Below, piece after piece: positions 8,173 to 15,571 of a DNA stretch of 34,397 bases (positions are counted from its first letter, which is position 1; every line of letters starts with the position of its first letter). The DNA is taken from positions 1 through 34,397 of the forward strand of contig JAEUHU010000382.1 of NCBI GenBank assembly GCA_016793305.1. Reading direction: 5' to 3'. The notes under the pieces were generated by a model. The model was given only the letters and a program-made list of their open reading frames with translations, had not been told where the DNA came from and made no database searches. Made by a program: the position numbers and the translations under genes. The stretch comes from Planctomycetota bacterium (lineage in GTDB: Bacteria > Planctomycetota > UBA1135 > UBA2386).

Positions 8173-9297
8173 TTGACCACGATCTCCTCGTCGTTCGCTG
8201 CGCTCGGCTCGGCTGCGGCACTCGCGCGCGCCGGCGTGCGCGGCCTGTCCCCGGCGAGCGCCATGCTCCTGGGGCTTGTCGCGATGGCCCAGGAGCCGGC
8301 TGCCGTCGGCAGCGAGGCCCGCATCGCCGACGCCGCCACGACCTCGCCGCGGCACGTCTTCGGCGATGCACGCGGCTTCCGCGCCAGGGTCACCGGCGAC
8401 CGCATCGAGTGCGCCCTGGAGATGGCGGAGCCCCTGGTCGACGGCATGTTCACGTGCGCCGAGCTCTGGATCGACTGCGACGACAAGCGCACGACGGGCT
8501 TCGCTGGCCGCGAGCTGCGCTTCCGGGCCGCGGTCGGTTCGCGGTTCCAGCCGTCGAACGGGGTCTCCGACGCGGGCGAGAAGGCGATCGACCATACGCG
8601 CCTGTCGTTCACGCACATCGAGGACAACGGGTCCGGTGGCCACCGCTGGGTGCACTACGACGCGCCTGCCGACCCGCCGGTCGTCGCCGGCAAGGAGCTG
8701 CACTTCTGGGTGCCGCTCGCCAAGGTGCTGGAGCGCCGCGACCGCTACCACGGGCGCATCGCCGTGCAGATCGTCGTCGAGACCTCGTGTTCCGACCAGC
8801 CGCTCGAGCGCCTCCACGTGTGTGGCGACGAGGGCATGCCGATCCAGATCGACGGGCGCGACACCGAATGGAGTGCCGTGCGGGTGCGCGACGCGGCCGA
8901 CGAGCTGCACAAGGTCGCGCAGTGCGCCGACCTGACCGGGTTGCGCGTCGACCACGGTGCGGACTGCTTGTTCGTCGCGGTCGAACTCGCGACGGCCGGG
9001 TTCGCCGGCTGGCTCGGCGATGGGGACGTGGTCGGTGGACCGCAGGTCACCCTGCTGGTCGAGCCGATGGCACCGCGTTACCAGGTGCCGTTCGAGGTGA
9101 CCGTGTCGGGCGGCAAGGCCAGCAGCGCCGGGAGCGTCGTGCTCGGTGCCTGGCAGGCGTCGGCGGCAGAACGGCTCCTCGAAGTGCGCTTGCCGCGCAA
9201 GACCACGCAGAACCGCTTCCGGGTGATCGCGCAGAGCGACTACGTGCTGCGCGACACCTTCGAGACCGAACTGCGGCTCGACACGGAGGCCCGATGA
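8173..9297 (+). CDS. Exported protein with CBM9-like domain, copy 1 of module
   Basis: A 374-residue protein of unknown function, first gene of module copy 1. The start is TTG 8173 with a good ribosome binding site. A long N-terminal export signal ends near GLVAMAQ. Two beta-rich halves follow. The first contains WIDCDDKRTTGFAGRELRFR and VGSRFQPS. The second begins at IQIDGRDTEWSAVRVRD and continues DLTGLRVDHGADCLFVAVEL, the pattern of CBM9-like or DOMON-related sugar-binding sandwiches (DG..xDW...D..GL.V..D...L); this is an inference. Cysteine pairs around TCAELWIDC and ETSCSDQP...HVC suggest extracytoplasmic disulfides. The stop overlaps the ATG of the beta-helix gene (ATGA), so the pair is made together. 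The gene at 11309-12424 is its paralog. Confidence 0.75.
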   Translation: MTTISSSFAALGSAAALARAGVRGLSPASAMLLGLVAMAQEPAAVGSEARIADAATTSPRHVFGDARGFRARVTGDRIECALEMAEPLVDGMFTCAELWIDCDDKRTTGFAGRELRFRAAVGSRFQPSNGVSDAGEKAIDHTRLSFTHIEDNGSGGHRWVHYDAPADPPVVAGKELHFWVPLAKVLERRDRYHGRIAVQIVVETSCSDQPLERLHVCGDEGMPIQIDGRDTEWSAVRVRDAADELHKVAQCADLTGLRVDHGADCLFVAVELATAGFAGWLGDGDVVGGPQVTLLVEPMAPRYQVPFEVTVSGGKASSAGSVVLGAWQASAAERLLEVRLPRKTTQNRFRVIAQSDYVLRDTFETELRLDTEAR

Positions 9298-11162
9298 AGC
9301 GCTTCGCCTGGTTCGTCGCGGCGGGGCTCTGGCCGCTCGCCGCGGTGGCGCAGCAAGCGGGGCTCGCCGGGGAACTGCCAGCCGGGGAGACACGGTGGCA
9401 GGGGCAGGTGCGCCTCGACGGCGACGTGACCGTGCCGGCCGCCGGCAAGCTCGTGATCGCACCCGGCACCGTCGTGACGATCGCTCCGCGGGACGGCGCC
9501 CGCAGCGGTTGGAACGCCGACCAGGTGGAACTGCACGTGCGCGGCCAGCTGCTGGTCGAGGGCCGGGTCGATGCGCCGGTGGTGTTCGTGCCCGACGACG
9601 GGGGTGGCCGAGACGTCGGCGAACCGACGACGAACTGGCACGGCGTCGTGTTGCACGCGCGCAGCGACGCCTCGGCCCGTCGGAACCTCGTGCGCGGCGC
9701 CCAGTTCTTCCGGGCGTTCGTCGGCATGCAGGAGCCCGCCGGTGAGTCGCTGGTCGAGGACTGCGTGTTCGTCGCGTGCTCCGAAGGGATCGAGGTCGGC
9801 GTCGCCTACCGCGACGACCGGTTCGAAGGGACGCCCGGCGGGGCTGCTGCCCCCGAGATCCGTCGCTGCCGGTTCGTCGGCTGCCACACCGGCATCTACA
9901 CCGAGCAGGGTGCTCGGCCCCACGTCGAGGACAGTGTGTTCGCGCGTGTGGTCACGGGTGTGGGGTCGAGTCGCCCGGTGTTCGTCAACTGGCAGGATCG
10001 GCCCGGCGCGCGCGTGGTCGGCTGTGCGTTCGTCGACGCGCAACGTGGCGTGTTCGGCTGCGCCGTCGTGCGCGAGAGCTGGTTCCTGCGTTGTGGCTCG
10101 GCGCTGTCGCTGTCGAGCTACCACGACGCCTGGTCCACGTCGATCGAGCCCGTGGTCCTGGAACGCATCCTGGTCGAGGACGTGCCGCGCATCGCCACGG
10201 GTGACACCGGCGTGGTGCGCGAGGCGCTGCGCGGCGCCGTGCGACCGAGCGGCGACCTCGCCGAACTGCTGCAGCCGTGGCCGCCGCTGCCGCCGTGCCT
10301 GCGGCTCGCCGCCGACTCCGACGGCAAGGGGCGTGGCTTCGGTGGGCGCGACCTCGGCCCGATGGGCACCGGGGCCGGCTCGGAACCACCGCCGGAGCTG
10401 CCTTGGCAAGGCCCGGTGCGGCGCGGCTGGCTCGCCGTGCCGGCCGATCGACCGCGCGACCTGAAGAAGCTGCCCGCAGCAGAGCCCGGCGTGAAGGTCG
10501 GCGGCTCCTGGTGGGCGGTGGCGGACGCCGACGAGTACGGCGTCGTGCACTTGAAGGGTGCGTTCGGCGTGCAGCGGACCGGGGGGCTGCTGGCCCTGTC
10601 GTTCGAGACGGAGTCCGCGGGCAAGGTGGAGGTGCCGTGGACCGGCGACCTGGCCGAGTTCGTCGCTTGGCTGGACGGCCGGCAGGTGTTCGAACGCACG
10701 CAGCGCTGCCGGTTCGGCGTCGAGCAACCTGCCATGAGCTTCGATTGCCCGGCCGGGCGGCACGTGTTGCTGCTGCACGTCGCCGGTTGGGGGGTGGACC
10801 CGAAGTTCGCGCTCGGCGACGTCGCCGGCTGGCGGGCGACCAGGCCCGAGCCGACCAAGGACGGCCAGGCACTGGCGCTGCGGGCACGGGTCCAGGGTCG
10901 CGGCAAGACCCGGACCATCGAGGTCGATCCGGGTGCGGCCGTGCACTGGCGCTTGCGGCCGGGCATGGACGCCGTGGAGCTGCGTGACGCGACCGGGACC
11001 ACATTCGGCATCACTTGGGAGTGGACCGCGACTGGTGTGCTGCGACTGCGTCCCGCCGTCGAGGCGCCGGCGGGCAAGGACCTGCGGCTCGTCTGGGTCG
11101 GACTGCGCGACCTGCTCGGCCAGCCGCTCGTCGTCGAGCCGACTCCCGTGCGGTTGCCGTGA
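9294..11162 (+). CDS. Exported right-handed parallel beta-helix protein, copy 1 of module
   Basis: A 622-residue protein starting at ATG 9294, inside the previous stop and four bases after GGAGG. The signal peptide is MKRFAWFVAAGLWPLAAVAQ. Residues about 35-130 read as the opening coils of a right-handed beta-helix (DGDVTVPAAGKLVIAPGTVV, then LLVEGRVDAPVVFVPDDG and NWHGVVLH). Further coils carry repeated cysteine-phenylalanine rungs: VEDCVFVACSEGIEV, IRRCRFVGCHTGIYT, VVGCAFVDAQRGVFG. After about residue 340 come different beta-rich domains ending in PTPVRLP. Such folds bind or cleave polysaccharide or act as surface structures; no catalytic residue can be assigned. It has a close paralog at 12421-14286. 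Confidence 0.82.
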   Translation: MKRFAWFVAAGLWPLAAVAQQAGLAGELPAGETRWQGQVRLDGDVTVPAAGKLVIAPGTVVTIAPRDGARSGWNADQVELHVRGQLLVEGRVDAPVVFVPDDGGGRDVGEPTTNWHGVVLHARSDASARRNLVRGAQFFRAFVGMQEPAGESLVEDCVFVACSEGIEVGVAYRDDRFEGTPGGAAAPEIRRCRFVGCHTGIYTEQGARPHVEDSVFARVVTGVGSSRPVFVNWQDRPGARVVGCAFVDAQRGVFGCAVVRESWFLRCGSALSLSSYHDAWSTSIEPVVLERILVEDVPRIATGDTGVVREALRGAVRPSGDLAELLQPWPPLPPCLRLAADSDGKGRGFGGRDLGPMGTGAGSEPPPELPWQGPVRRGWLAVPADRPRDLKKLPAAEPGVKVGGSWWAVADADEYGVVHLKGAFGVQRTGGLLALSFETESAGKVEVPWTGDLAEFVAWLDGRQVFERTQRCRFGVEQPAMSFDCPAGRHVLLLHVAGWGVDPKFALGDVAGWRATRPEPTKDGQALALRARVQGRGKTRTIEVDPGAAVHWRLRPGMDAVELRDATGTTFGITWEWTATGVLRLRPAVEAPAGKDLRLVWVGLRDLLGQPLVVEPTPVRLP

Positions 11163-11308
11163 CCCGAATGTGCTGCAAGGCCCCGGATCGAACCTGCGGA
11201 ATCCAAGGTCTCGCGCCGCTTGTCGTCACGAGCTACGACAGCGGCGCGAAGGTCGCGCGGCGGTCCGCCGCGTCGGTGATCCCGTTCCACGAGCCGAGCT
11301 ACCTCGTC

Positions 11309-12424
11309 ATGCCTCTCACTCGTCGATGTGCGCGCGGCGGCCGTGCGTGGTCCTTCCTGGTCGGATGCCTGCCGCTGGCTTCGCTGCTGCTCGGCGGTGC
11401 TGCTGCGGCGCAGGTGCCCGCCACGACCGGCGGGGGCGACGTGCGCATCACCGACGAGCAGACGACCTCGCCGCTGCACACCTACGGGGACGCGCGCAGC
11501 TTCCGCGCCAGGGTCCGCGGCGACCGGATCGAGTGCTGGCTGGAGATGAGCAAGCCGCTGGTCGAGAGCATGTTCACCTGTGTCGAGCTGTCGATCGACT
11601 GCGACGACAAGCCGGCGACCGGTCTCGGTGGTCGGGAGCTGCGCATCCGTGCCGCGGTGGGTTCTCGCTTCCAGCCGTCGGATGCGGCCCCGCTCACCGG
11701 TACGCGGAAGCCGATCGAGCACCTGCGGATCTCCGGCACCGACCTGCAACCGGACGGCCAGGGTGGCCTGCGTTGGATCCACCGCCACGTCGAGGCCGAG
11801 GCTCCGGTCGTACACGGCAACGAACTGCAGTTCTGGTTCCCGCGCCAGCTGCTGCGCGAACGTGGCGATCGATACCACGGTCGGGTGGCGATGCGCATCG
11901 AGGTCGAGACCTCGTGCTCCGACCAGCCGATCGAACGTCTGCACGTGTGCAACGACGACGGGCTGCCGATCGAACTGGATGGACGCGACGCCGACTGGAG
12001 CGCCCCCGTCGTCGCCGACGCGGCGAACGAACTGCACCGTGCCGCGCGCTGTGTCGACCTCACCGGCCTGCGCGTCGATCACGGTCCGGACTGCCTGTTC
12101 GCCTGCGTCACCCTCGCCGGACCGGGCTTCGCCACCTGGACGGTGGACGACGATGTCGCCGGCCATCCGAGCTTGACGATGCTCGTCGAACCGATGTTCC
12201 CGAGCTACCAGGACCCGTACGAGGTGCCGCTGTACGGAGTCGCGATGCGGCAAGAAGGCGAGGTGCCGGCGGGGTCCTGGAGCAGTTGCGCCGGGGATCG
12301 CCTGGTCGAAGTGCGCCTGCCGCGCCGCAGGGGCCAGAACCGCCTGCGGGTGCTCGTGCTCAGCGACCTGATCCTGCGCGACTCGTTCGAGCGTGAGCTG
12401 CGGCTCGACACGGAGGCCCGATGA
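11309..12424 (+). CDS. Exported protein with CBM9-like domain, copy 2 of module
   Basis: A 371-residue paralog of the protein at 8173-9297, conserved over its whole mature length: GRELRIRAAVGSRFQPS, the VETSCSDQPIERLHVC block, LDGRDADWSAPVVADAANEL, DLTGLRVDHGPDCLFA, and the identical C-terminus ELRLDTEAR. The N-terminal export signal differs completely (MPLTRRCARGGRAWSFLVGC and so on, ending AAAAQ), so the leader has diverged or been replaced while the mature part was kept. ATG 11309 is chosen because it begins a normal signal peptide; no strong Shine-Dalgarno precedes it. The 146-base gap after copy 1 shows no promoter I would defend. Function is unknown; the sugar-binding-like fold is inferred from pattern. 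Confidence 0.77.
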   Translation: MPLTRRCARGGRAWSFLVGCLPLASLLLGGAAAAQVPATTGGGDVRITDEQTTSPLHTYGDARSFRARVRGDRIECWLEMSKPLVESMFTCVELSIDCDDKPATGLGGRELRIRAAVGSRFQPSDAAPLTGTRKPIEHLRISGTDLQPDGQGGLRWIHRHVEAEAPVVHGNELQFWFPRQLLRERGDRYHGRVAMRIEVETSCSDQPIERLHVCNDDGLPIELDGRDADWSAPVVADAANELHRAARCVDLTGLRVDHGPDCLFACVTLAGPGFATWTVDDDVAGHPSLTMLVEPMFPSYQDPYEVPLYGVAMRQEGEVPAGSWSSCAGDRLVEVRLPRRRGQNRLRVLVLSDLILRDSFERELRLDTEAR

Positions 12425-14028
12425 AACGGCTCGCCTGGTTGCTGTCGATGTGGTGTGTCGTCACCCAGCTGCTGGCCCAGTCCTCGGCGCCGCCGCAGGG
12501 GCTGACGGGGGAGCTGCCGGAACGAACCACCTGGCGTGGACGCGTCCGGATCGACGGCGACGTCACCGTTCCGAAGGGCGGCCGGCTCGAGATCGCCGCC
12601 GGTACCGTCGTGTCGATCGCCGCGCGGGACCGCAGTTCGGCCGGCTGGCATCCGGATCGGGTGGAGATCCACGTGCACGGCCAACTGTTGGTCGAGGGCA
12701 ACCTCGAGCAGCCGGTCGTGTTCGTGCCGGACGACGGGCAGGGGGAAGGGCTCGCCGATGCGACGGCGAGCTGGCACGGCATCGTGCTGCATCCACGCAC
12801 CGACGCGACCGAGCGGCGCACCATGATCCACGGCATCCAGCTGTGGCGCGCGTTCGCCGGCATCCAGATCCCGGAGGGGCAGGCTTTGGTCGAGGACGGC
12901 GTGTTCCTCGCCTGCCTCGAGGGCATGGAGATCGGGGCCGCCTACAAGGACGCTCGCTTCCACGGCCATCCCGGTGGGGTCGCGGCTCCCGAAGTGCGCC
13001 GGTGCCGGTTCGTCGGCTGCACCACGGGGATCTTCACCCAGCTGCAGGCGCGACCACAGGTGGAGTTCTGTGTGTTCTCCGCGTGCGGGACGGGGATCGG
13101 GGCGAATCGGCCGGGCATCCACAGCGTGCAGGGGCGGCCGGGGCCCCGCGTGCTCGGCTGTGCGTTCGTCGATGTGACCGATGCCGTCTACGGCTGCGCC
13201 GTCGTGCGCGAGAGTTGGTTCCTGCGCTGTCGTCGAGCGATGCGCCTGTCGGCGTTCCACGACCGGTTGGCGACCACCATCGAACCGGTCGTGTTCGACG
13301 GCAACCTGGTCGAGGAAGTCGGGGAAGTGGTCGTCGGGGACTCCGGTGCCGCACGCACGGCCTTGGTCGGGCCCGTGGCGCCGATGGGCTCGCTCGATGC
13401 GCTCGCGGCTCCCTGGCCACCACTCCCCGACTGCCTGCGGCTCGGCACGGCCTCGGCCGGCAAGGGGCGCGGCCCTGGCGGACGCGACCTCGGTCCGTTG
13501 GGTGGCACCGGTCCAGCCGTCGCCAGTGCCGAGGTCGTGTGGAACGGTGCCCTGACGCGTGGCTGGCTCGCGGCTCCGGTGGATGCCGTCGATCCTCGGC
13601 GCGTTCCTCCTGTCGCACTCGGCGCCAAGATCGGGTCACGTTGGTGGGCCGTTGCGGACACGGACGAGCAGGGTGTGCTGCACCTGCGCGGCGTGTTCGG
13701 CCTCGGTCGCACCGGTGGACTCCTGGCGTTGCCGTTCACGATGGAGCGCCCGGGACGGCTCCGCTTGCCGTGGACCGGGGACACCGCCTCGCTGGAGGTG
13801 CTGCTCGACGGGCGCTCGGTGTTCCAGTTGGCGGCACGGCGGCGCTTCGGTGCCGAGGAGGCTCCGATCGAAGTCGACTGCGCGGCTGGCAAGCACGTGC
13901 TGTTGGTGCGGATCGAGGGCTGGGGCAGCGACCCTCGCTGGGCCCTCGGCAAGGTGGACGGATGGCAGTTGACGGCGCCCGTGGCGCCGCGCGAGGTGTC
14001 GGTGAAGGCGCAGGTCAAGCGCTCGTAG
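12421..14028 (+). CDS. Exported beta-helix protein, copy 2, truncated by in-frame TAG
   Basis: A 535-residue paralog of the protein at 9294-11162. The gene starts in the same ATGA overlap, and the DNA around this junction is nearly identical in the two copies (GGAGG at 12412-12416). The signal peptide is MKRLAWLLSMWCVVTQLLAQ. Beta-helix coils match copy 1: DGDVTVPKGGRLEIAAGTVV, RRCRFVGCTTGIFT and VVRESWFLRCRRAM. At codon 536 a TAG (14026-14028) stops translation, yet the same frame continues to 14286 with sequence matching the last 85 residues of copy 1. The product as encoded therefore lacks its final beta-rich domain. It may still be exported and partly folded; whether it works is unknown. 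Confidence 0.75.
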   Translation: MKRLAWLLSMWCVVTQLLAQSSAPPQGLTGELPERTTWRGRVRIDGDVTVPKGGRLEIAAGTVVSIAARDRSSAGWHPDRVEIHVHGQLLVEGNLEQPVVFVPDDGQGEGLADATASWHGIVLHPRTDATERRTMIHGIQLWRAFAGIQIPEGQALVEDGVFLACLEGMEIGAAYKDARFHGHPGGVAAPEVRRCRFVGCTTGIFTQLQARPQVEFCVFSACGTGIGANRPGIHSVQGRPGPRVLGCAFVDVTDAVYGCAVVRESWFLRCRRAMRLSAFHDRLATTIEPVVFDGNLVEEVGEVVVGDSGAARTALVGPVAPMGSLDALAAPWPPLPDCLRLGTASAGKGRGPGGRDLGPLGGTGPAVASAEVVWNGALTRGWLAAPVDAVDPRRVPPVALGAKIGSRWWAVADTDEQGVLHLRGVFGLGRTGGLLALPFTMERPGRLRLPWTGDTASLEVLLDGRSVFQLAARRRFGAEEAPIEVDCAAGKHVLLVRIEGWGSDPRWALGKVDGWQLTAPVAPREVSVKAQVKRS

Positions 14029-14286
14029 CGCAGCGTCCATGTCGAGGTGAAGCCGAGCGTCGCTGTGCACTGGCGCATGGCTCCCGGCGTCGATGCCGTC
14101 GAGCTGCGCGACGCAACCGGCGCCCGCTACACGGTCGACTGGGAGTGGACGGATGCCGGCCTGTTGCGCTTGCGACCGGCGGCCGAGACTCCGGGGAAGC
14201 AGGACCTGCGGCTCGTCTGGAAGGGGCTGCGCGACCTCGCAGGACAGGTGCTCGCCATCGAGCCCACGCCCGTGCGCCTGCCTTGA
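14029..14286 (+). pseudogene. Severed 3' end of beta-helix copy 2
   Basis: In frame with the upstream gene after the TAG, these 85 codons match the C-terminus of copy 1: VAVHWRMAPGVDAVELRDAT against AAVHWRLRPGMDAVELRDAT, then DLRLVWKGLRDLAGQ, and the shared ending PTPVRLP with TGA. With the TAG read as an amino acid the gene would be 621 residues, against 622 in copy 1, so no bases have been gained or lost. ATG 14047 in this frame has no ribosome binding site and begins mid-domain, so independent translation is unlikely. Confidence 0.7.
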
Positions 14287-14372
14287 TCCGCGTCGGAACC
14301 ACGGTCACGGTCGTGCAACGGCGCCGAGCCTCGTGCGAAGGACGGGAGGTTCGGCGACTCTCGCACCACTCG

Positions 14373-15491
14373 TCAGCGCACGCAGCCGAACGAACCGTCG
14401 TCGCCGAGCAGCGTGAACGCGGCGCGCTTGCCGACCTGCAGTGAGCCGAAGCGTTCGCCCGTGGCACCGAGCAGCGCCGCCGGATTGGTCGACGCGACCC
14501 GCGCCAGCGTCCACGGCCCGGCCGTCTTCACCATCGCCAGGAAGTTGCGCGCGGCGAGTGCCATCGTCAGCGCCGAGCCGGCGAGGTGGCCCTGGGCGTC
14601 GCGCACCACGCCGCCGCCCGAGCGCACCGGCGCACCGTTCAGCGTGTAGGAACCGTCGGGCATGCCGGCTGCTGCGACTGCGTCGGTGACCAGCACGGTG
14701 CGGTCGGGGCCGAGGATGCGGAACGCGTTGCGGACCATCGCCGGGTGCACGTGCACGCCGTCGAGGATCAACGGGCAGCGCACCCGTTCGTCGTCGAGCG
14801 CCAGCCCCGCGGTGCCGACGTCGCGGTGGTGCAGCGGGCCCATCACGTTGAACAGGTGCGTGACGCTGCGCGCCCCGGCGTCGACGCAGGCCGTGAAACC
14901 GTCCGGGCGATCGCAGTGCCCGAGCGCCACGCCGACGCCGGCGGTGACGAGGTGCCGGGTCGCGTCGACCGCACCGGGCCGCGCGTGGGCCAGCGTGACG
15001 AGGCGCAGCGTGCCGCGCGCCGCCGCGAGCAGTTCGTCGAGGCGTGCCGGCGTCGGATCGACGAACGCGCTGCCGTCGTGTGCGCCGGCCGTGCACAGGA
15101 ACGGGCCCTCCAGGTGCAGGCCGAGCGGTTCGGCGCCCTGGCCTCGGTACCCTTCGATCCAGCGGGCCACTGCGTCGACCCGCTGCAGCAGCTGCGGCCA
15201 CGGGGCGGTGATCAGGGTCGGCAGGAACGCCACGGCGCCACCGTTCCAGACCGCGCGCGCCACCGTGTCGAGCGCCTCGCCGGTCGCTTCGTCGACGCTG
15301 CGGCCGCCAGCCCCGTTCACCTGCAGGTCGACGAAGCCGGGCAACAGCGTGCCGCGCAGGCGCTGCGCGTTCGGTCCGGCCGCGACCTGGTCGATGGCGA
15401 CGAGCCGGCCGTCGATCGCGGCGAGGCGGGTGCCGGCGTGGATGTGACTGGGCAGCACACAGCGGTCGACGATCCACTCGGTGGCGTTCAC
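14373..15491 (-). CDS. nagA: N-acetylglucosamine-6-phosphate deacetylase
   Basis: A 372-residue amidohydrolase that removes acetate from N-acetylglucosamine 6-phosphate in amino-sugar recycling or chitin and peptidoglycan catabolism. Family landmarks are LLPGFVDLQVNGAGG near residues 49-63, the metal-binding GLHLEGPFL, LGHCDRPDGF, THLFNVMGPLHHR, and the catalytic aspartate in VTDAVAAAGMPDGSYTL; the end (NPAALLGATGERFGSLQVGKR) is normal. I prefer GTG 15491 because it puts LLPGFVD at the usual distance from the N-terminus and a TACGGT box (15498-15503) lies six bases upstream. ATG 15563 would add 24 residues and overlap the divergent promoter. No nagB or nag transporter is nearby, so it is not in a classic nag operon. 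Confidence 0.92.
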   Translation of the reverse strand: MNATEWIVDRCVLPSHIHAGTRLAAIDGRLVAIDQVAAGPNAQRLRGTLLPGFVDLQVNGAGGRSVDEATGEALDTVARAVWNGGAVAFLPTLITAPWPQLLQRVDAVARWIEGYRGQGAEPLGLHLEGPFLCTAGAHDGSAFVDPTPARLDELLAAARGTLRLVTLAHARPGAVDATRHLVTAGVGVALGHCDRPDGFTACVDAGARSVTHLFNVMGPLHHRDVGTAGLALDDERVRCPLILDGVHVHPAMVRNAFRILGPDRTVLVTDAVAAAGMPDGSYTLNGAPVRSGGGVVRDAQGHLAGSALTMALAARNFLAMVKTAGPWTLARVASTNPAALLGATGERFGSLQVGKRAAFTLLGDDGSFGCVR

Positions 15492-15497
15492 GGCGGA

Positions 15498-15503
15498 ACC
15501 GTA
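15498..15503 (-). promoter_or_regulatory. Possible -10 box for leaderless nagA transcript
   Basis: TACGGT on the minus strand ends six bases before GTG 15491, so transcription would begin at or next to the start codon. No convincing -35 hexamer is seen at 16-18 bases, which keeps confidence low. Confidence 0.3.
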
Positions 15504-15534
15504 GGACGACTCGGCGTCGCCCGCCAGCGCAGCG

Positions 15535-15563
15535 GTGACGCTCGTCCGAGGCAGCACTAGCAT
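15535..15563 (+). promoter_or_regulatory. Sigma-70-type promoter for the gene at 15572
   Basis: GTGACG (15535-15540) and TAGCAT (15558-15563) are 17 bases apart. The predicted transcription start is within a base or two of ATG 15572, so the mRNA would be leaderless. Confidence 0.45.
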
Positions 15564-15571
15564 GCGTCCCG

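Noticed and set aside
11181..11205. GGTTCGATCC on the minus strand, like a tRNA T-loop
   Set aside because: No matching T-stem, acceptor stem or anticodon arm could be folded around it.
14047..14286. Separate small gene starting at ATG 14047
   Set aside because: It is in frame with, and completes, the beta-helix copy 2 gene, starts inside a domain and has no ribosome binding site.
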